DNA of 6,962 nucleotides from Spirochaetaceae bacterium (GTDB taxonomy: Bacteria > Spirochaetota > Spirochaetia > Treponematales > Breznakiellaceae): contig JAITHR010000206.1 of the NCBI GenBank assembly GCA_031279895.1, positions 1 to 6,962 on the forward strand. Reading direction: 5' to 3'. The notes beneath the pieces were generated by a model that was not told the DNA's origin, made no database searches, and was given only the letters and a program-made list of their open reading frames with translations. Positions 1 to 5,162 of the stretch are shown here, piece by piece (within the stretch, counting starts at the first letter, position 1; each line of letters opens with the position of its first letter). Made by a program: the position numbers and the translations under genes.

Positions 1-34
1 TGGTTGTTGGGCGGGGCGTGTGGTAGTATCAGGT

Positions 35-787
35 ATGGCTCGCAGTTTTACCTATGAAGCGCTGGTTTTACGGGCCCGGCCCGCCGGAGAGTCCAACAGG
101 GAGGCGTGGTTCCTCACCCGTGAAGAGGGCATCCTCAAAGCTACGGTCTTCGGGGGGCCGAAAAGCCGGCTCCGGGCCTACGTGTCCCCGTTTCATCAGG
201 GAACCCTGTGGGTGTACCATAACCCCGTGCGGGACTACCGCACGGTAACGGACTTCGACGTGCGCTGCTGGCGCCCCGGGCTGCGGGAACAGTACGAACG
301 TATCGAAACCGCGGGCACCGTTGCCGAAACCGCCCTGGCCTCCTTCGGCGGCGGCGGGGACTGGGAGCGGGCGCTCGGTCTGGCCGGATCCGCCCTGGAC
401 GCCCTCTCCGAAGCGGACGCGGCCTGCTGCTCCCGTATATTGATCCACTTCCTCTGGAACTGGCTCGACTTTCTGGGGCTTACACCGGACATCCGGCACT
501 GCGCGTCCTGCGCTTGCGAATATCCGGCGCACGGGGTAGTATTATTCGGCGGGCCGGACGGAACCCTGCGCTGCCCGTCCTGCGCCGGGTCGGAGGAGGG
601 GCTTATCCCCGTGGGTCCCGGAGCGCGGCGGTGGCTGGCAGCGGTGTCCCCGCTAAGCCCGTCGGCGCTTAAGCGGTATACCCTTGACCGGGCGTCCCGT
701 TCCCAGGCGCTTGCGCTGGCCACGGGTCTCACGGCCTATGCTTTAGGACGCCCGCCCGCCGGCGGCCCGTCTCCGACGGTTTCATAA
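35..787 (+). CDS. recO: DNA repair protein RecO
   Basis: RecO is the RecF-pathway mediator that anneals single strands and, with RecR, loads RecA onto SSB-coated DNA. The 250-residue product has the expected order: an N-terminal OB-fold region (about residues 1-80, with ESNRE at 19-23 and GGPKSRLR at 40-47), a helical middle, and a C-terminal zinc-finger-like part with Cys156-x2-Cys159 and Cys180-x2-Cys183. Length is normal for the family. The ATG at 35 is chosen because MARSFTYEALVLR begins where RecO proteins usually begin; a GTG at 20 is in frame and would add five residues. Neither start has a convincing ribosome binding site. A reading frame ending in TAG at 24-26 could be the end of an upstream gene. 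The last residues (GGPSPTVS) and the TAA stop are encoded by the repeat family described below, so the native end is probably near residue 239. The sequence looks spirochaetal from memory, which is inference. Confidence 0.9.
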   Translation: MARSFTYEALVLRARPAGESNREAWFLTREEGILKATVFGGPKSRLRAYVSPFHQGTLWVYHNPVRDYRTVTDFDVRCWRPGLREQYERIETAGTVAETALASFGGGGDWERALGLAGSALDALSEADAACCSRILIHFLWNWLDFLGLTPDIRHCASCACEYPAHGVVLFGGPDGTLRCPSCAGSEEGLIPVGPGARRWLAAVSPLSPSALKRYTLDRASRSQALALATGLTAYALGRPPAGGPSPTVS

Positions 788-816
788 GCGTCCTGCGGAG
801 CGCGGCAAAGCAGACG
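756..816 (+). repeat. Repeat block at the recO end: palindrome, hairpin, tail and module B
   Basis: The block begins with the self-complementary CCGCCGGCGG (756-765). It continues with hairpin CCGTC-TCC-GACGG (767-779) and tail TTTCATAAGCGTCC (780-793), which contains the recO stop TAA. It ends with module B, TGCGGAGCGCGGCAAAGC (794-811, relation running to about 816). Hairpin, tail and module B recur at 4929-4980 on the plus strand and at 3231-3181 on the minus strand, with a few differences each. The block therefore starts inside recO and ends in the spacer. Confidence 0.8.
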
Positions 817-858
817 TTGACCGCTTAGGAGTGCGGCGCGGTAAGCGGCGGGGCGTAG

Positions 859-1383
859 TTCGGGCGCGTACAACTGTATGCGGGTCGGAATCAGCTGAGC
901 GCGGGTCGCGCATAACCAAACGCGGGACTCGCACGACCAAACGCGGGACTCGCACGACCAAACGCGGGACTCGCATAACCAAACGCGGGACTCGCATAAC
1001 CAAACGCGGGTCGCGCACGACTAAACGCGGAGCGCGCATAACTAAACGCGGGACTCGCACGACCGGACGCGGGACTCGCATAACTAAATGCGGGTCGCGC
1101 ACGACCGGACGCGGGTCGCGCATAACCAAACGCGGTGCGCTTATGACTGAATGCGGGTCGCATATGACTGAATGCGACTCGCGTATGACTATATGGGAGT
1201 CGCGTATGACTATATAGGAGTCGCGTACAACTGTATGCGGGTCGCGTACAACTGTATGCGGGTCGCGTACAACTGTATGCGGTATAGAAGTAGCTACGTG
1301 CGGTGTAGAAGTAGCTACGTGCGGTGTAGAAGTGGTTACGTGCGGGTCGCGTATGACTGGACGCGGAGCGCGTATCGGGAAGC
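859..1383. repeat. Tandem array of 25 diverged 21-bp units
   Basis: This array fills most of the 641-bp recO-deoA spacer. Unit boundaries fall every 21 bp (859, 880, 901, 922 ... 1363) with no insertion or deletion across 25 units; 838-858 may be a further decayed unit. Most units begin GCGGG and carry TCGCG or ACTCGC in the middle. The end of the unit defines subfamilies: ATAACCAAAC or ACGACCAAAC (901-1047 and 1111-1131), ACGACCGGAC (1048-1068, 1090-1110), ATGACTGAAT or ATGACTATAT (1132-1215), ACAACTGTAT (1216-1278, also 859-879), and GTAGCTACGT (1279-1341). The subfamilies are clustered, as expected from successive local duplications. Because 21 is a multiple of three, several frames stay open; one minus-strand frame is open through the whole array. 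Changes between units are mostly amino-acid changing and no start with a good ribosome binding site is seen, so a coding role is doubtful. Confidence 0.93.
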
Positions 1384-1397
1384 TTATGTGCCACCCG

Positions 1398-1421
1398 CCG
1401 CCGGCGGGCCGTCGGAGACGG
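1398..1421. repeat. Palindrome pair between the 21-bp array and deoA
   Basis: The self-complementary CCGCCGGCGG (1398-1407) is followed after one base by CCGTC-GGA-GACGG (1409-1421), the reverse complement of the hairpin at 767-779. The same pair, in the same order and spacing but with the second hairpin flipped, lies at 756-779. The two copies bracket the spacer and its array. The 3' arm of the hairpin (1417-1421) overlaps the start of the deoA ribosome binding site. Confidence 0.75.
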
Positions 1422-1424
1422 AGG
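1420..1424 (+). promoter_or_regulatory. Ribosome binding site of deoA/pdp
   Basis: GGAGG ends four bases before the ATG at 1429. This fixes the deoA start. Its first two bases are part of the hairpin arm at 1417-1421, so folding could reduce access to it. Confidence 0.8.
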
Positions 1425-1428
1425 AACT

Positions 1429-2775
1429 ATGAGAGCGGTAGATATTATTAGGGAGAAACGATCCGGCAAGGAATTGTCAAAAGAGGAGCTGGCGTTTCTG
1501 ATTAACGGGTACGTGGCCGGCGAGATACCGGACTATCAGGTGGCGGCGTGGGCTATGGCGGTGTTTTTCCAAGGGATGACCCCTGGGGAGACCGCGTCCC
1601 TCACGGAGGTGATGGTGCGTTCCGGCGCGGTGCTGGACCTCTCCGGCATACCGGGGCCGTTTGTCGACAAACATTCCACAGGCGGCGTGGGCGACAAGAC
1701 GAGCCTTATCCTCGCGCCGCTCGCCGCGTCCCTCGGCATGAAAGACCCGATGATGTCCGGTCGGGCGTTGGGACACACCGGCGGCACGCTGGATAAACTG
1801 GACAGCATTCCGGGGTATCGGACGAACCTGAGCGCCCGGGAGTTTCGGGATATTCTGCGGGACACGGGCTTTGCCATGACCGGCCAGACCGCCGATATAG
1901 TGCCTGCGGACCGGCTCCTCTACGCGCTGCGGGACGTAACCGGCACCGTGGAGTCCGTCCCGCTTATTACCGCCAGCATCCTCTCGAAAAAGGTGGCCGA
2001 GGGGACCGAAGCTCTGGTGCTGGACGTGAAATACGGGTCCGGCGCGTTTATGAAAGAGCCGGCGGACGCGGAGAAGCTGGCGCTTTCCCTCACGCATACC
2101 GGCGCGGCCCTGGGGATACAGGTGGCGGCGATCCTTACGGACATGAACGAGCCTCTGGGACGCACCATGGGGAACTTTCTTGAGGTGGAGGAATGTCTTG
2201 ACTGTCTTGAGGGCGCTGGCGCGGCGGATCTTATGGAGGTAACGCTGGCGCTGGGGGCGCGTATGGCGGTGCTGGGGGGCAAAGCCGGTTCGGTTGACCA
2301 GGGGCTGGCGCTCTGCGCGGCGGAACTTGCGAGCGGACGTCCCCGCGAAAGGTTCCTTGCCAACGTCGCGGCGCAGGGCGGGGATGCGGCGCGGCTTTTG
2401 GCCCTTCGGGGCACGTACCGCTCCGCGTTTAAGGGGGAGGTCGCGGCCTCGGGTTCCGGTTTTATCGCCGGAATAGACGCGGGGCAGGTGGGGCATACCG
2501 GCGTCATACTGGGGGTGGGCCGGAACCGTGCGGACGACACGGTAAGCCCCGTCGCCGGCGTGGAGTTCCACAAGAAACGGGGGGACCCCGTGTCCCCAGG
2601 GGAAAAAATTATGACCCTATGGGCCAGGGACGCGGATTCCCTTGCCGCGGCGCTCCCGCGCCTGGGCAAAGCGGTCAGGTACAGCCCCCAGCCTCCGGCT
2701 GTTTCAACACAGCCTCCGGCTGTTCCGGCATGGCCGCCTGTTGTTTCCGAACGGTGCAACACCTTGTCCGGTTAG
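1429..2775 (+). CDS. deoA: Thymidine / pyrimidine-nucleoside phosphorylase
   Basis: The enzyme cleaves thymidine (and in some members uridine) with phosphate to give the free base and (deoxy)ribose 1-phosphate, in cytosolic nucleoside salvage. The 448-residue product starts MRAVDIIREK and shows the full family core: helical N-terminal segment (1-65), VDKHSTGGVGDK (79-90, phosphate site with Lys81 and Ser83), SGRALGHTGGTLDKL (110-124, family signature), YALRDVTGTVES (165-176) and SILSKK (183-188). Arg168, Ser183 and Lys187 match the base-binding residues of Bacillus-type pyrimidine-nucleoside phosphorylases in number and spacing. Residue 108 is Met, as in E. coli DeoA, where B. subtilis Pdp has Lys (from memory), which hints at a preference for thymidine. 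pdp is therefore an alternative symbol. The family core ends near residue 418. Residues 421-448 are four repeat-encoded heptapeptides, and the TAG stop arises from one base change in the repeat. Confidence 0.93.
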   Translation: MRAVDIIREKRSGKELSKEELAFLINGYVAGEIPDYQVAAWAMAVFFQGMTPGETASLTEVMVRSGAVLDLSGIPGPFVDKHSTGGVGDKTSLILAPLAASLGMKDPMMSGRALGHTGGTLDKLDSIPGYRTNLSAREFRDILRDTGFAMTGQTADIVPADRLLYALRDVTGTVESVPLITASILSKKVAEGTEALVLDVKYGSGAFMKEPADAEKLALSLTHTGAALGIQVAAILTDMNEPLGRTMGNFLEVEECLDCLEGAGAADLMEVTLALGARMAVLGGKAGSVDQGLALCAAELASGRPRERFLANVAAQGGDAARLLALRGTYRSAFKGEVAASGSGFIAGIDAGQVGHTGVILGVGRNRADDTVSPVAGVEFHKKRGDPVSPGEKIMTLWARDADSLAAALPRLGKAVRYSPQPPAVSTQPPAVPAWPPVVSERCNTLSG

Positions 2776-2777
2776 CG
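2689..2777 (+). repeat. Repeat-encoded C-terminal tail of DeoA (two hairpins plus module C)
   Basis: Two hairpin copies CAGCC-TCC-GGCTG (2689-2701, 2710-2722) lie exactly 21 bp apart and encode QPPAVST and QPPAVPA. They are followed by module C (2729-2771), which is identical over 43 nt to 2820-2862. 2710-2771 also matches the minus strand at 5246-5185 over 62 nt with one difference. In the other two copies the bases after GTCCGGT are GAG; here they are TAG, which ends DeoA. Confidence 0.9.
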
Positions 2778-2800
2778 GGCTTGCACGGACCAGGCGCGGC

Positions 2801-2868
2801 CCGTCTCCGACGGTTTCAGCATGGCCGCCTGTTGTTTCCGAACGGTGCAACACCTTGTCCGGTGAGCG
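2801..2868 (+). repeat. Spacer copy of hairpin plus module C
   Basis: Hairpin CCGTC-TCC-GACGG (2801-2813) is followed by TTTCAG and a second copy of module C (2820-2862, identical to 2729-2771). The copies remain alike to 2868 apart from the base that forms the deoA stop. GCGGCCCGTCTCC upstream of the hairpin also resembles the recO end. It starts about 25 bp downstream of deoA and shows no start codon context of its own. Confidence 0.88.
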
Positions 2869-2883
2869 AGTCAGTGCTGCTTA

Positions 2884-2929
2884 GGCGCGGCTACGCTTCG
2901 CGCAGCCTCCGGCTGTTTCATAAGCGTCC
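2884..2929 (+). repeat. Spacer copy of module D, hairpin and tail
   Basis: Module D, GGCGCGGCTACGCTTCGCG (2884-2902), leads directly into hairpin CAGCC-TCC-GGCTG (2903-2915) and the tail TTTCATAAGCGTCC (2916-2929). The same D-then-hairpin order occurs on the minus strand at 5162-5131, and in decayed form inside purN at about 5287-5261. Confidence 0.82.
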
Positions 2930-2956
2930 CGCCTTGCGGCTCACAGCACTCGCAGT

Positions 2957-3121
2957 CCGCTTACAGGCACACAACCCCCCGCTTCAGCACCACGCCGCCC
3001 CGCTTCGGCGCCACGCCGTCCCGCTTCGGCACTACGCCTCCCCGCTTTGCCGACACAACCCCCGCTTTCCCGCCACGCCGCCCCGCTTACGGCACAACTC
3101 CCCGCTTCGGCAACACGCCTC
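2957..3121. repeat. Second tandem array, eight units of 19-21 bp
   Basis: Units begin at 2957, 2978, 2999, 3020, 3041, 3062, 3082 and 3101. Six are 21 bp; the others are 20 and 19 bp. Typical units read CCCGCTTCGGC followed by ACCACGCCGC or a close variant. The array sits in the convergent deoA-purH spacer. A plus-strand frame through it codes for degenerate heptapeptides such as RHAVPLR, but the odd-length units break the heptad phase, so I do not call it a gene. The unit start CCCGC-TT-GG resembles the reverse complement of units in the upstream array, which may show a distant relation. Confidence 0.8.
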
Positions 3122-3130
3122 CCCGTCACG

Positions 3131-3231
3131 CAGTCTCCGGCTGTTCCCTAAGCGTCCCGTGCCGCGCCCTTACGCACTCTCCGCCCGCTTTGCCGCACTC
3201 CGCAAGACGCTTTTGAAATCGCCGGAGGCTG
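3131..3231. repeat. Inverted pair of hairpin-tail repeats next to the purH stop
   Basis: The left arm on the plus strand is hairpin CAGTC-TCC-GGCTG (3131-3143, one G-T pair) with tail TTCCCTAAGCGTCC (3144-3157). The right arm is the same module on the minus strand: CAGCC-TCC-GGCGA (3231-3219, stem partly decayed), then TTTCAAAAGCGTCTTGCGG and module B (to 3181). The outer ends are 101 bp apart, the same as the pair at 5043-5143. The right arm begins only four bases beyond the purH stop codon (3236-3238). Confidence 0.75.
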
Positions 3232-3235
3232 CGGG

Positions 3236-4876
3236 TTAGTGGCGGAAGTGGCGGATGCCGGCGAAAACCATTGCCACGCCTAACTTGTCGCACATCTCCA
3301 CCACGAGCCGGTCTTTGGCGGAACCACCGGGCTGGATGATGGTTTTAATGCCGGTGGCCGCCGCAAGCTCGACCACATCAGGGAACGGAAAGAAGGCGTC
3401 CGAAGCCAGCACCCGCGCCGGCGCGCCGTTGTCCGAACCGTTCCGCGCACCGGTAGCCACTGCCCGCGCCGCCCGGTTCAACGCAAGCTCCGCGGCCCAG
3501 AGCCGGTTCGTCTCGCCGGACCCTATGCCAAGGGCAGCATGGTTTTTTACCACCACGATCGCGTTGGATTTCACGAAACTGACCGCCCGAAAGCCGAAAA
3601 GCATATCCTGAACGTCCGCGTCGGCAGGCTTTACCCGCGTGGGAACATTCCACGACGAGAGAAGCCTGTGGTCCGCCTCCTGTACCAAAAGCCCGCCGTC
3701 AACCGAAACGCACTCGTAGGTCTCACGCGGGGCGCGGCGGGTGCGGATAATCCGCAGGTCGCTCTTCTCCCGCAGCACCGCAAGCGCGTCGTCTTCAAAG
3801 TCCGGCGCAATGATAATCTCCAGAAACAAATCGGAGAACTCAAGCGCCGCGGCCTTGTCCACCGGCACGTTGCACGCCACAATACCCCCGTAAATGGATA
3901 CCGGATCGCAGGCATAGGTCTTGGCGTAGGCTTCGGCAAGGGTATGCCCCAAGGCGATGCCGCAGGGGGTCGTATGCTTCACCGCCACGCAGCAGACCGG
4001 AGGCAGTCCGGGGACGTTCGGCAAAAGCCGCCGCGCCTCCTCCTCGCCCTGCGGGGGGCATTGGTCGGACTCAAGGCCGAAGGCGCAGACCGCCTTCCAC
4101 GCAAGGTCAATGTCCCGAATGTTGTTGTAACTGAGGTCCTTGCCCCCAAGCTGTTCCATAGCGGACGATGAAAACGCGCCGAACCGGTCGACATTGAAAT
4201 AGAGCGCCGCGGACTGGTGGCTGTTCTCCCCGTAGCGCAGGGGGCGGGACTTCCTGAAAGCCGCGGGCCAGTACGCGGGATAGGGATCGTCGAGAAGCCG
4301 GCGGGCCACGGCCCCGTCATAGGCCGCGGTGAGGGCGAACGCTTTCGCCGCAAGACCGCGCCGCGCCGCGTGGGATACCCCGCCGGCTTTCAAGTCCGCG
4401 ATGACCGCCGCGTAATCGGCGCTGTCGGTAAGCGCGATAACATCCCGATAATTCTTGGCCGCGGCCCGGAGCATGGCGTTCCCGCCAATGTCAATGAACT
4501 CAAGGAGTTCCTCCTCGGCGCTCTGTTCCCGCACTTTGTCAAAGAAGGGATACAGGTTGACGCACACAAGGTCTATGGCGCCGAACCCCAAAGCCGCGAG
4601 CTCGTCCAGATGGGACTTTTTGTCCCGCCTGGCGAGAATCCCGCCGTACAGAGCCGGATGGAGCGTCTTTACCCGACCGTCGAAACACTCCGCAAAGCCG
4701 GTAATCTCCGAAACGTCCCTGACCGGAATGCGCTCTCCCGCAAGATAACGGGCGGTCCCTCCGGTGGAGAAGATTTCCCAGCCGGACTCGCGGAGAAAAG
4801 ACGCCAGCGTCCCTACCCCTTCCTTATCGTACACGCTTATAAGCGCGTTCTTTTTCATGTTTGTACTCTGTTCCAT
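3236..4876 (-). CDS. purH: Bifunctional AICAR transformylase / IMP cyclohydrolase
   Basis: PurH performs the last two steps of de novo IMP synthesis: formylation of AICAR with 10-formyl-tetrahydrofolate, then ring closure to IMP. The 546-residue product carries both domains. The N-terminal MGS-like cyclohydrolase domain (about 8-205) shows FSTGGT (36-41), KTLHP (70-74), DLVCVNLYPF (102-111) and GGNAMLRAAAKN (131-142). The transformylase domain shows RYGENSHQ (214-221, usually RYGENPHQ), SYNNIRDID (249-257), the catalytic Lys300-His301 in KHTTPCG, VKSNAIV (435-441), DAFFPF (493-498) and QPGG (515-518). It ends in the typical GIRHFRH and gains no repeat tail. Start 4876 is preferred over the in-frame ATG at 4858 because GAGGG lies five bases upstream of it. 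It is the third gene of a likely purM-purN-purH order, but 286 bp of repeat-rich spacer separates it from purN. Confidence 0.96.
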   Translation of the reverse strand: MEQSTNMKKNALISVYDKEGVGTLASFLRESGWEIFSTGGTARYLAGERIPVRDVSEITGFAECFDGRVKTLHPALYGGILARRDKKSHLDELAALGFGAIDLVCVNLYPFFDKVREQSAEEELLEFIDIGGNAMLRAAAKNYRDVIALTDSADYAAVIADLKAGGVSHAARRGLAAKAFALTAAYDGAVARRLLDDPYPAYWPAAFRKSRPLRYGENSHQSAALYFNVDRFGAFSSSAMEQLGGKDLSYNNIRDIDLAWKAVCAFGLESDQCPPQGEEEARRLLPNVPGLPPVCCVAVKHTTPCGIALGHTLAEAYAKTYACDPVSIYGGIVACNVPVDKAAALEFSDLFLEIIIAPDFEDDALAVLREKSDLRIIRTRRAPRETYECVSVDGGLLVQEADHRLLSSWNVPTRVKPADADVQDMLFGFRAVSFVKSNAIVVVKNHAALGIGSGETNRLWAAELALNRAARAVATGARNGSDNGAPARVLASDAFFPFPDVVELAAATGIKTIIQPGGSAKDRLVVEMCDKLGVAMVFAGIRHFRH

Positions 4877-4881
4877 GTATT

Positions 4882-4886
4882 CCCTC
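4882..4886 (-). promoter_or_regulatory. Ribosome binding site of purH
   Basis: On the minus strand GAGGG (within AGAGGGA) is followed by five bases and ATG at 4876. This selects the first of two nearby in-frame ATG codons. Confidence 0.8.
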
Positions 4887-4920
4887 TATAAAACTCCAAT
4901 TATGTTTTCGCTTTTTTCCA
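4882..4920 (-). promoter_or_regulatory. AT-rich leader, possible purH promoter
   Basis: This is the one clearly AT-rich stretch in the window. On the minus strand it holds an A-tract (GGAAAAAAG, 4919-4911), CATAAT (4904-4899, five of six matches to a sigma-70 -10 box) and TTTTATAG before the ribosome binding site. No convincing -35 box is seen at 16-18 bp. A promoter is plausible but not shown. Confidence 0.3.
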
Positions 4921-4980
4921 TAAGCGTCCCGCCTCCGGCGGTTTTAAACAGCGTCCTGCGAAGTGCGACGAAGCGGGCGG
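4916..4980 (+). repeat. Repeat block: tail, hairpin and module B in the purN-purH spacer
   Basis: TTCCATAAGCGTCC (4916-4929) leads into hairpin CCGCC-TCC-GGCGG (4929-4941), then TTTTAAACAGCGTCCTGCG and module B (to 4980). The hairpin-to-B part aligns along its length with 767-816 (plus) and 3231-3181 (minus). Its stem differs from other copies at paired positions, so base pairing is kept. Confidence 0.82.
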
Positions 4981-4982
4981 CT

Positions 4983-5000
4983 GGGGAGGCCAGCCTCCCC
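4983..5000. repeat. Perfect 8-bp GC-rich inverted repeat
   Basis: GGGGAGGC (4983-4990) and GCCTCCCC (4993-5000) are exact reverse complements separated by CA. As RNA it would form a very stable stem with a tight loop. No U-run follows on either strand, so it is not a standard intrinsic terminator. Confidence 0.7.
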
Positions 5001-5022
5001 GGACCCCACGGTAGCGCGAGAC

Positions 5023-5091
5023 GCCCCGCGCCCCGAACAACGCCGTCTCCGACGGTTCCATAAGCGTCATGCCCCGCGCCCCGAACAACGC
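5023..5091 (+). repeat. Two 21-bp direct repeats (module E) around a hairpin
   Basis: The 21-nt sequence at 5023-5043 (beginning GCCCCGCGCCCCGAAC) recurs exactly at 5071-5091. Between the copies lie hairpin CCGTC-TCC-GACGG (5043-5055) and tail TTCCATAAGCGTC (5056-5068). Confidence 0.8.
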
Positions 5092-5143
5092 GCCGCCCCT
5101 TACTGCGCACAACAACGCGCCGCTTCCAAACCGCCGGAGACGG
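5043..5143. repeat. Inverted pair of hairpin repeats, 101 bp across
   Basis: Hairpin CCGTC-TCC-GACGG (5043-5055) is on the plus strand. CCGTC-TCC-GGCGG, with one T-G pair, is on the minus strand at 5143-5131. They face each other as inverted ends, with the same outer spacing as the pair at 3131-3231. No reading frame between them looks real. Confidence 0.6.
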
Positions 5144-5162
5144 CGCGAAGCGCAGCCGCGCC
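5121..5162 (-). repeat. Spacer copy of module D plus hairpin, starting at the base next to the purN stop
   Basis: On the minus strand, module D (5162-5144, one base different from 2884-2902) begins directly after the purN TAA. It is followed by the hairpin (5143-5131) and TTTGGAAGCGG. 5121-5158 is a direct repeat of 5250-5287 inside purN, with a 7-bp block of difference (GGAGACG against CGCCGTT) and a few end changes. Confidence 0.8.

Noticed and set aside
859..1383. CRISPR array
   Set aside because: Units are contiguous 21-bp tandem copies with no unique spacers between them, and no cas gene is present in the window.
1172..1432. Plus-strand frame of 86 codons with an ATGA overlap with deoA
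   Set aside because: It translates the last array units, has no ribosome binding site, and the same frame has stops in the preceding units (1148-1150, 1169-1171). The ATGA overlap is probably chance.
1477..2571. Long open frame (364 codons) on the minus strand opposite deoA
   Set aside because: It is wholly antisense to a clear phosphorylase gene, resembles no family I know and is rich in Arg, His and Pro, as is typical of shadow frames in GC-rich DNA.
2689..2722. Intrinsic terminator made by the hairpins at the end of deoA
   Set aside because: The stems have only five pairs, are followed by at most TTTC, and lie within the coding region.
2619..3239. Plus-strand frame of 206 codons from inside deoA through the spacer to the purH stop
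   Set aside because: It starts inside deoA in another frame and then simply translates the repeat modules and the second array; units of 19 and 20 bp break its heptad phase and no ribosome binding site is seen.
4983..5000. Intrinsic terminator of purN
   Set aside because: The stem is perfect, but no T-run follows it on the minus or the plus strand.
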